Shown in pieces: positions 22,191-34,100 of a DNA stretch of 64,000 bases. The DNA is from Schistosoma mansoni (lineage: Eukaryota; Platyhelminthes; Trematoda; Strigeidida; Schistosomatidae), in NCBI RefSeq assembly GCF_000237925.1, contig NC_031496.1:10812017-10876016 (forward strand), given 5' to 3'. Each line of letters starts with the position of its first letter. The first letter of the stretch is position 1. The notes beneath the pieces were generated by a model. The model was not told the origin of the DNA. It did no database searches and saw only the letters and a program-made list of their open reading frames with translations. The position numbers and the translations under genes were made by a program.

Positions 22191-25100
22191 CTGAAATGAA
22201 GCAAACAAAGGTATAAAACTTTGATTTTAAACTGTTTATAATATATTTATATTTTTTGAAAAATCCCAGCCCCCCCCCCCGAAAGAAAACTCAGCATTCT
22301 TAATCTGTTAAAAATTGGTTTAAAAAAAGAACATATAACAAACATTGAAGTATCAATCATTTAGTATTGTTTGTTTGAATCTTCCCATTGATGTTTTAGG
22401 ACTGCGACTGGTCAGTCTCTAATTGGCATATGTGCATACTGTGCGTATTGCCTCGATATAGCCTTAAGTCACAAGCATGGTAAGCAAAGATGGATAGTGG
22501 CTAGCAGTGGAATCCAGGATGCGCGTTTCGTCCTATTTGGGACTCGTCAGCTGGATGTACCTTCATCTCAGAGTTGATGTTCACTCTGGAACTCGAACCC
22601 AATACCGTTCTCTTCAAACTCCATCGCGTTATCCACTCAGCGAAAGGTACTGGGTTCGAGTCCCGGAGTGAATATCAACTCTGAGATGCAGGTACATCCA
22701 GCTGAAGAGCCCAAAATGGGACGAAACACGCGTTCTGGATTCTACTGCTAGCCACTATTCATCTTTGCTTACAAGTGAAGTATCATGTTATCTAATCTGA
22801 ATGGATCACCAAAAACAAATTTCAAACTAAATGAAATGAAAACTAAAAACTAAAAAGATAAAACATGGTTCACCTATCATACTAAATATAAATGGAGTAC
22901 AAAAAAAGTTTTACGAAAATAATAATCTTTATGGATATACATTCGAACACTTACCTCTTTACTAGATAGGATCACATTTGATGTATGATTACAATTAGCA
23001 TCCAACTGACAGTCAATTAGTCTGTCTGAAATTTCATTTATTGAACAAGAATGAATTGGTGGTATTTTTCGTTTGTAAACTCCTTTTTGCTTAACGTCAT
23101 TTGAAATAGTTTGTAATTTCTTTCGATAAGGTCTTGAGAGCTTTTTAACTTGACTAGAAGCCTGCCAGTTGATAGATGATGAATAAAAATAAACGTGAAA
23201 CGTTTAGTCGAGACGAATAAGGGAAGTGAATAACATTCCATTATCGGTCCAGCAATCTCTTGACAGTCAAACATTTAAATTTACATTCCTTAGATTAAGG
23301 AGTAACTCCACCTGTAGCTCTTCTAGAGTTACTGCCGGTCCTAAGACCAAGTAAAGGAGGAGGGTTAGGCATGGGGTTAGCGACCCATCCCGTAGAAAAC
23401 TAACCCGTTAACAAAACGCTAACCAGAAAAAATAATTCAAACCGTTTAAGCTCTGCCCTAGGAGTTGAAAGAAAAATTATGAAGACTCAGTTTGAAAGCC
23501 GAGATTTTTTCGGAAGTCACGAGGCCGATGCCCCTTATAACAACCACAGCAACAATTTCTATAGGTACATGGAATGTTCGAACAACGTGAGAGACCGAGA
23601 AGACCAGTCAAATAGCAATGGAAATGAGGAGATACAAACTTGCAGTATTTGGAATCAGCGAAACTCATTGGACCCTAGCGGGACAGCAAAGGCTAGGTAC
23701 GGGAGTGGTGCTACTGTACTGCGGTCACAAAGACGAAAATGCTTCATATATATATATATATAATTTCCTACCTAATGTTACTGTATAAAAGTAAATAAAA
23801 ACTATGTGATATAAACTTATTATATCCACAGAATCATACTCATAATACAATACAGAACGACCTTCAATTAAGAGGAAACAAAACTGAATGCAAAACGATT
23901 AAGCGGTAAAAAGAAATGTGTACAATGGATTACCATCATTACACTTTCAATCTGACAGTGTCAGTATATGGTATTGTAATAATGGAACGATATTTCAAAT
24001 CTATTATGTTACTTGATCAATAACTAATAATTACCATCTTCTAAAATGCCCATAATCAATGAAATGTTAGTATGTATGTAAATAATACTGTACATCGTTG
24101 TATGAATATGACCTAATCTATTCACTCAAATAACAATACGGATGCTAATAGCAACCAACTTATTATTTATAAGCTATGTTATTGAATTAATGGTGAAAAA
24201 GATTTTAAAAAGTGTTAGGTATGGAACATTAGAACATAAATTAGTATATGTCACTAAAATGGAAATATATGTCTAATTCGTATACAGGTTTATACATAAA
24301 TGATCTTTGATAAATGCAAATTTTCTACAATCCAACCTACTCAGCACCACTTCATAAAGTGAAACAAACTTAATTGATAAAGTACTCAAGCATCAAAAAG
24401 CTAATGTCGACATCCTCGGCCATGCCAGGGGTTTGAAGGCAAACATGGAGTGATATCACATCGTAAGCGACTAGATGTATTTCTTTATATTCTACAATCA
24501 AATATTCTGTTCTATGAAAGAACCGAATTTCTAAAGTAATAGTGATTTCTTCCATCAATGACTAAAACATAAGTTTTATATACTCTTGTCAACAAATTAA
24601 ATGTGAGCAATTCAAAACATAAAATCATGTGTTTTGATTGAAATAGTAATCATGTAAACATTAAGATGAATTTCAGGATAAAGTAGGCTAGAGAATCCTG
24701 GTTGGTTGCTTAACCTCCACGAGGGAAAACGTGTGTAGGTACGTAAATAAAAGACATTGTAAGCTAATTGGATTGTGTTGTCTTCATAAACGAATGATTT
24801 TGTACATTTTACTTCATAAAATTGGTTCATTCTATTTGAATTTATATGTTTGATTGCTTGGTTGAGGGTTTTTTTAATTGATTCTTCAACAATTTTTAGA
24901 ATTATTATATACTCCTTACTAAATGATATGGATGAATGGATTTTCTCTGTTTAAGTAATAAATTTTTTTTATTCAAAAAGTAATTTGGTGATTCTTGAAC
25001 TATTAGTTTCACTTAAACTCTAAGAATGAGAAACTTATCTTAAAGATAATATTTCTCATTTTACTTAAATAAAAATTTCATCCCCACTGGAAACCTTAAG

Positions 25101-28100
25101 ATTACATTATCTGTTTGGTTAGGATCTACCAATCGATACATAAGATCTGGATTGATATAATTCATTTATCACCTACAGATTCATGTATTCGACTCTAGAC
25201 CATACGTTATGTGTGAAGGATAGTGATACTACCAGATCATACAAACTGAATATGGTGGAGCGAAACTTCAACTTCCTACCTAGTTAACTAAAGTTGAATG
25301 CATCACAACCAATATGTTACTGATCCAAAACATAAAAATGAACTTAAAGTTCACTAAAGAATAAATTTTAATCAAGAAATCAATTTTATTTTTATTCGAA
25401 ATTCTACATGAAAATAACTAGAAATTAATTTAACATAGTTATCTATGTGGATAATACTATTAGATTGCTAGAACTTAATTCTATATTTCTAAATTAAATC
25501 AAAATCGATTAAAGTAAAGACTGAATTCTCTTTTCTGCTTTTTTATTTTCATGAAATTTACAATTTTTTTCTGACAATTTCAAATAAATTTTTTAGAAAT
25601 AATAAAATGATTTACCGTTTTAAGGATTGTTGATAATGATCATCTGAAAATGCTCACTAGTGACTGGCTTCAAGAGGTATTTTCTGGAGTTCTAATGAGA
25701 AGCAGTGACCAGTGGAGTTTAACCAGGTCTGGTGTGAGATAGTAACTCACTAAAGACAATGGTGGATGTGTCACTCAATTTCGGTTGAAGTTAGACATTA
25801 ACATCGTTGGATACCGGCTCAGTGGTTTAGTGGTTAAGCGCTCGCGCGCGAAACTGATAGGTCCTGGGTTCGAATTCCGCGGGTGGGATTGAGGATGCGT
25901 ACTGCTGAGGAGTCCCACAACTGGACGATTTGGCCGTCCAGTGCTCCCAGGTTTTCCATGGTGGTCTAGCTTCAATTAACTCATGACCTCAACTATTAAC
26001 ATTATATCTATTTTGTTTCGATATGTTTTTTTGTAATTTGTGATTTCTTGTAAATTATTTTGTTTTATAATCATAATTTTAATCACTTCTCTATAAATAT
26101 TATTAAAGTTAATGCACTAGAAATGAAAACAATTCTCTTACTGTTATACGCATACAAAAAGTGTATTTTTTTTGAAAAAGAAACAGATACTTTAACATAT
26201 AATCTCTCTTTTCTATAATAATTCAGTCTAGAATATCCTCAGTGATAATAATTAACTATTTGCCAATAACTTCTACTAAAATGAACCAGAAAACAGGTGG
26301 GTACAACCGTATATATTTTAATATGACATTACAGAATACCTCGGTAAAATCTGAGAATCATACAGTAAATAAGCCATTTGCAAAATATCCACCAATTGTC
26401 TCAGAGTTTGTTGTTCCGTCACTTCCATACCAGACAGTCTCTGTTCTCGTTCTCTTCTCTTCAATTTTCTCAACCTTCTGCCGCCAGACATTCCACTTTC
26501 GATTGGTGACACATACTACTTATATCTGTCGACATCAGTAGCACACACTACACTACTATCTTAGTCCATTTTCCGTGAACTTCTTTATTACATTCAAGAC
26601 AAACCAATTAAAAGCTATAAAGCGGTTGCTTAAATAGAATTAAATGGAGTCTGATCATAACTTGAGACCTACTGGTCGATACATGGAGGATGGTTTAACT
26701 AGTTAATCATTGTACCGCACCCTTATTCATAAGGGAATTTCGTTGATCGTGTTATGTTAATTAAACACTAAAACAGGAAGAGTACATGAAGATGTAATGA
26801 TTCGTCGAATAATGGAAATCGATTAATATAAAAATTCTGTGTATTCTCATGTTATATGAGAATAATAAGAACGTAGAACACACAACAAAAGAAACAATTA
26901 TTTTATAGGAGATATTATCCCTTTTTGAAGAAACATTTCATAAGACATAAAACCATTTTCAGTATAGGGTTATGGATTTCGTTAAGTTGTAATTGAGACC
27001 ATGAACCGTAGGTCCTGGGTTTGAATCTCATATGCAGGATCGTGGATGTGCATTGTTGAGAAGTCTTATACTGAGACGAAACTGCCGTCCAGTGCTTCCG
27101 AATTTTTAATAGTAGTCTAACATTAATCGGTTCATGATCTTAATTACAGTTTAAAATTTATCTAAAATGTTTAGTGACATAACTGATTACGAGTAAATAT
27201 TTTCTAAAACAATCTACTTGTAAATTTAACAAATAACAGAATACTATTTAGAAAATTTTGACTGAACTATATATATATATATGTTTATTTCTTGACAAAT
27301 AAAACTTTGAGATGGTGGAGATTTGTAGCTCAGGTGGATGGTTTTGGTGGAGTTTTGTTCTCTGAGCTGGATGGTTTGGTCGTGAACCTTTCATCGTCCT
27401 TCTGAACGACATCATCAGCACAAACCAATGAGAGATACAGCCAAAACAAAGAAATAAACAATGGCAGGTTTAAGGTCAACAAGAACTAATCAACATCGAG
27501 GTGCAAAGGACAAGCTGTGAACCACATGCGGAGAGACTCAAACACTTCGCTTCTACCCGAATTTTGTGCTGATGATGTCATTCAGAAGGACGATGAAAGC
27601 TCCACAACCAAACCATCCAGCTGAGAGAACAAAACTCCATCAAAACAAAACTTTATTACAATTAATCTTACCTTAACTTTAATATCTTCATATTTATGAT
27701 CATATCCATATATTGCTAACCTATCCTAAAAAGTTATTCAAAAACCAAGTATTTAATAAAAACAAACAAGCATTCAATCTAAATTACTTTTTCTTTTTTC
27801 TTTAAATTTATATTAAATCAAAACAATCGTTTCTTCAAAATGTGGTTTAAAAAATTATTTAAAGATGACCATTTAGATTATTTAATTTTTATTTATTTAA
27901 GAGAAATATTAAAATAAATTTGAAATAGAAGTGTATTGTTTATCACTATTGTATTCGACTTATCATTTATTTATTTAAACACATAAATATTGGTACAAAA
28001 GGGCACCAGATATATATATGCGTCGCACAATTCTCATTTGATTTGTGTGAGGGCTGTGATACTACCCAGGTGCCCAAACTGAAGTAGGTGGTTTTCTTAG

Positions 28101-31100
28101 GGGGCCACACCCGGAGCCTTTGACCTAAAGGTCTGATCCACAAGGCAGTGGGACATCGTAAGGAGATGCAGTCCCATGGTAGTTGATGACCAACGATTGA
28201 TTCATACGCCATTCGTTCCCTCAGGATCCTAGAGCCCATGTGCACCATTGGTTTGGAATGAGGGTTTTCCAACTCCCCTAGGTGGACTTTCCATGTTCAA
28301 TAACTCGGTTAAAGCGCCGGAAATTCGCTTTTCGTCCTCTCAATTCCGTAAACAACAGTAATGCCACGAGAAGGCGATGAGTAGGACTTCCCTGGCAGAG
28401 GCTATATATGCGTGGCCATGTGAGAGCATTTCGAGAGGGAGAGCGGACTCTCCCTACTCTCGACCATACCAGAGCATTTAGGGGTAATAAATAACTTAAT
28501 TTTATCATGTAATTTTTTGTATAGATTAAAAATTCGATCATTTTATGTCTTGTATATGATATTTATGAAATAAAAACTTTTTACACTGATTTAGAACATT
28601 TAGATATTAGTTAAGGAGTTGCATAAGAAGAGTTTATATTCATTTGGTATTGGAAAGAAACAAGCAAACAATACCAAGTGAATTTAAACTTCATCCCATT
28701 GTATAAGCAAGTGGCTATCAAGACTCAGTAGCTAAATTGATAACGTGATGGTGTTTAAGGCGAATGGTACTAGTTTCGAGTCCTAGAGTGAATTCCAACT
28801 CTGAGATGCAGGTACATCCAGCTAACGTGTCCCAAATATGATTGAATGAGCGTTCTAGATTTCACTGCTAGCCACCATCTATCTTTGCTCATAAAACAAG
28901 TGTTTATATTGAAATAAAAATTAAAGAATCAACCATAGAAATATCTGATCACTGAATATTACAATAATGGACATTAGAAAGTACATATTGGAATCTATTC
29001 AATCAACTAAGTGGAGTAGATTATTTTATCAGAAATAGAGAAACGCTAAAAAGTAAAATGAATGGGGGAGAAAACCAATAACTGTTCAAATATCACAATA
29101 TTCAGCTTATCAGAAGATATGAGCCTAAATGATAGAGATTTTCCGTTGAAGTATTAATGTATTATAAAAGTAAGTATTATGAGTCCAGAAAAGTAATCAA
29201 TATGTTTGACAGAGTTTACATTGGTCTTCAGTAACTACTTGTTAAAGTTAATGAACAACAACAATAGGTTTTTTATCTGAGTAACCAAGTTAGCCATGAA
29301 AATAGAAAAATGTGTAAACTAATTATAAATATCAATTATAATAGTTGAAATGACGTAAAAAGCTTTCCCTTTTTACTTTTACACTCAATAGCAGAGCATT
29401 TTCAGCTTCTTGTCCAGCAGCTTGTAATCTTCTCCAGAATCGTTCGGGCTGGAATAATATGAACAGAAATGGAATATAACAGTCACTTCTAATTTTTAAA
29501 TCTCTTTCACTTAAAATATATTCGAAAAGAGGTATTTTTCAGCTTTCGTCATAGAAACAATTCTACATAACTGTTGCATACAGATGAATAGATATTTTTG
29601 TATCATTCAATCTTAGTACTATAAGCACTTCCAAAATTTTTGGAGAAACTCACTGCAAAACAAAGATCGTGGAAAGGGAATCTTTTTTAATTTAATTAGC
29701 AGAGAAAACTAGTCTGGATCTGTATATACTTAACTAAACTGAGAGGCTGTTGAGATTTTATTAAAAAACAGTTAACTGAGGTCTATAAAACATACAAAAT
29801 AAGTGAGCTGACCACCGTGCTTAACTGTTTGAATTCCAATCACTAAACTAAGTGCTGACACAGATCAGGTGCGAAAAAAAGATTTCCTATTTAAGGAGAA
29901 AGAAACGAATCCTAAACATCGTTGCATTGTTATTCATGACGATCGGAAGACTCCTCATTTTGTCAGAATCTCCTGGTAGGAGACCAATGCTTCAAAATTC
30001 GGACAAAGGAGGAGTTATTTCTAAAATAATGCCTACTCACAAATTAAGAAGTGGAAAAAGAGACCAGTCCTGAAACCCCACCTGACGCTCCCAATTTCCA
30101 TGACAAATTATCGTGAGCTCTGGCTTGGTCAGTAATGTTCGACTAAATTCGTCACATGATTTGTGCACTTCATTAGTACGCCATTTTATGCATATTGCCG
30201 AAAAACCTCCCGATTTACGGAGTCGAATGCTACCTTTAATCCAAGAAGTCGGTGATAATAATACGAGTCTATTGTTCAAAATATACAGAAAACTAATAAC
30301 TTTTCGCCTGTCTCTAAACAACACAAATATAATCTCAAGTACCTAGTACATGGGAAAAAATAGATATTCTATTTATTACCATTACTATTGTTAATATAAC
30401 CTTTGAAAAATTTTGGAATATGAGGAATTCAGCAACGAAGTTCTCTTTAAATATATGGTATTATAGCTCCCATTACCCACAAATTATTTTGAGTTCTTAC
30501 TGACAATTCTTGTATAGTCAGATTTCAAACGAAGCGAATTATGAACTTACAATTTTGCTTAAATCCACTTCATTAAATGTGGAAAATTTATGTATTCTTT
30601 TTGCCTGAATTTTACTCTTTGCCGAACGTCTTGGGCCCAAAAATACTATATAGTAATCAGTCACTTCTTTACTGTTTGCATCAAATTCAGCGTATCTTCC
30701 CTGACTGTTGTAATAAACCATCGCTGGCCAATCTGGATAGCCTAAAATAAGGTTTTCAAAGAAACATATTTGCCTACTTATAAGTAGTTAAAAGAATTAC
30801 AAAAATAAAGGTCAACTAACGTGCTAGCTGGTAAGCACGAAAACGTGTATGCAAAAAAAAACAATTTAACAGATTGGTACATAACTTAGTTTTGTAAACA
30901 TTAATGAGACATGATTCTAAAATCCTGATGCATTTCATTTCTTTCTTTATTAGCTATACAAGATGAAATAACAGACAGTAATTATTAAAGGCGGATTGTC
31001 GCTTATCTTGTCCAATTTAAAACTCTTCATATGCATGCATCTACTTTCCAGTTTTGATGCCCCCTCTAGGAATCAAACCCGGCATCTTTTGCAATCTCAA

Positions 31101-34100
31101 ACGTCAACAATAAGGTATTATGGGCTCTAACAAATAACACCGATTAAGCTCATTGTTTGTAGACAAAGGTTATCATTCCAAATGCTATGTCGATTAGATA
31201 AGAACATATTGACCAAAAACAGGAACTCACTTAACATTTGTCAGAGCTAGAAACTATCACCAAAAACTAACAAAGGATATTTTAGTTCAGCATAGTGATG
31301 TTTCATCTAATATAAGTGTTGGGATGACCCTGCATTTTTCTCGCAAGCGACATGACAAGCTCAGGGGTCATCAAGGAGCATTTCAACCAATCAGCGATTA
31401 ATTAAAAGTTATGTGAAGTTTTGTTACTAAAATAACGAAAATGGAAAAGTCACATGTGGAGATCCTGATTGGCTGATTGATACACTGCTACTATGTTTAG
31501 CAGTATTCTAGAACTTTCAGTAAAACTCAAGGACTCTTAAATTACTATAAAATCCCTATATTTTCTGTACATAAATGAACCTTGTAGTAAAGTGTTTCTC
31601 TCATACTCGAGTCTTCTCTCTGGTCTTCAAGTCGGTGTATAGTTCTAGCTCGGGGGTACGGAACTAGCTTAGGATCTGAATATAGCGTTCAACTTACAAG
31701 ATGTATCAATAAGTGACACCCATTTCAGTTATTAATCGGCTACTTGCCTTTCAGAATAGTTGATAATTTAGTGAAGAAATTCTTCAGATATCTTCCGGTT
31801 GGAAGTAACGATTATGAACCCATTATTTCAGTATAACTCAATAAATTGATACGACAATAATTTAGACATGGATCCTCTTGCATTACTGAAAGCAGTGGTC
31901 AAGGAAATAGTCGTAAACGCAAGTTACGGAAGCGAAAAGTTCAAACAGTATATTATTAGATAGGAATAATATATATTCCTTGGAAAAGCTTGGACCAGAT
32001 TGCCAGGCGAAACGTTGGATTTACTACAAATTCATTCGCTGAGATTTTACAAATATATATTATTCCTATTTAATGTTTTACATCAACTCGGCGCTCAAAT
32101 ACTGTGAAACTATTCGCTCTAATTTAGACGAGAGTTCTTATATAAAGTATATTATTAGAGTTGTAGATTATTTGGAAAGGAGAATTCATCATTTATTTTC
32201 AGGACAAACTAACCTTGAGTTTTAGCCCAAACAACTGATCCAACAGAAAAATGTTGAAAAATAAACTCATCTTCCTGTCTAACAGCACCTAAATCTTCAG
32301 ATTCTCCACAGGGAATATGCAAATATTTATTGATTGTAGAATTGGCAGTTAATGTTTTGAAGTATTTAGAATTCAAAGCACAATACCATGAATCATTGAG
32401 CTGAGATGGATCACAAACTTTCGGTAGATATCGCCATTTAGAACAAAAGCTACACTCAACCCAAGTACCTAATCAATAATACCCATATAATAGAATATCA
32501 TGAACAAATTTTTAAAAATGTATTGACTCGAGAATTTAAAATGTTATGCAAGTAGTTTGAAACAAGTATTCCATAGTAGGTAAGTTTCATTTGTAAATCA
32601 ATCGTAGAATCTTGGTTATATTGAGGTATTTTTTCTAATGATTAAAATGACCAAAAATATTCTATATTATTCATTTAGGTCCTTAAGGACTGAGTTCTGA
32701 TGAATAACAGGCTCTATCTGCCACTATAATTTCAATGCTTTTTGTTAGATTCTATATACAACATCTGCTGGATCATAGGTAAAATAAATTACTAATCAAT
32801 TATAATAATGATCAAAAAATTAACCATAGGAGAAGTCCGGACAGGATTACTGGACGAAACGTTGGAATTATTTAAGTTTCAATCGCTGAGGTTATTTGAA
32901 ATATAATTTTCGACAGTAATGTTTTCTCCATAATTGTCTCCCAAATTCTGTCAAACCATTCGTTCAAATAATGACAAATATTTGTATAATGGTTTATGCT
33001 AATAATACACAGATGCTTAAGGAAAGTATGGTAATTATTTCGTAACAGAGAAACAATTTATGCTGTTGGCATAGTCTGTTAAGTAGAAGTTAAAGGAAAG
33101 AAAGGACTATTAACACAATTTGTTCAAGTTGAAATAAACAAACCATCAATAATTACCAGCATCCTATAATAAAAAATGATTTCCTTTGAAAGTGATGATC
33201 TTAAATCATAGAGCATAAGTGTAGTGTAAATGAAATACAAAAAGCTTATATGATCTAAGAATTTTATGACAAAGTCTAAAGTAAATTTGATTAGCAGCAG
33301 ACATAACTTCCATGAAATAACTGAAATTCTGTAACTCTGAAATTTACTAGGACATACACTAAGGAAATCACCAATGTGAATTACAAGGCAATCCCTAACT
33401 TGGAATCCGGAAGGGAAACAGAAAAGAGGAAGGCCAAAGAACACATTACGTCGGGAAATAGAAGCAGATATGAAAAGGATGAATGTTAACTGGAAATAAC
33501 TGGAAAGGATTGCCCAGGACAGGGTTGGATGGAGAATGCTGGTGAGCGGCCTATGCTCCTCCATGAGGGGTAACAGGCGTGAGTAAGTAAGTAAGTAAAA
33601 TTTACTAACAGAAAAATCTGTTCACAAAAGCAAAACCTAATGAACTAAAATCAATAGATTTTCAGAGACACTTCTTACTGAACTTTTATATACAATGAAA
33701 AGTTCCATACTTTTTCTTAATAATATAATCTTTACCAAGTAAGAATATATGAACTAAAATTTTACCCACACTCTTTGTCAGGAGTTGTGTTAAGACGGAA
33801 CTATGTTTTAATTCAATGTAATATATATACAGCATATTATTTGCCTTATGTTTAAGTCAAAGTTACATTTGTTCAGTATAACATTATTTTGTATTAATTT
33901 GGTGTGATATACGTTGCGTACACCGTCCAGAACTTTTTTATATTAACGTAGTGTAAAATACAAATTTATATTCCCACTGTTTCATATGGGTTTGACATTT
34001 GTTGATTAATCATTAAATGTCGGTAAATTCCACACATAAATTAAAGAATTCGATTGGTGTAATCATTGTCATTGCTTTTTGCTGAATGAATGAAATCTTT

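Noticed and set aside
30037-30346. Overlapping open frames on both strands between two ZCWPW1-like exons
   Set aside because: The flanking exons join directly in phase and in line with the human protein, and neither frame has a domain or matching splice phase.
31030-31110. tRNA-derived SINE suggested by a reversed GGGTTTGATTCC box
   Set aside because: No convincing box A or matching second copy in the window.
33124-33564. 146-codon minus-strand frame
   Set aside because: It is the antisense of the RTE LINE 3' end encoded on the plus strand.
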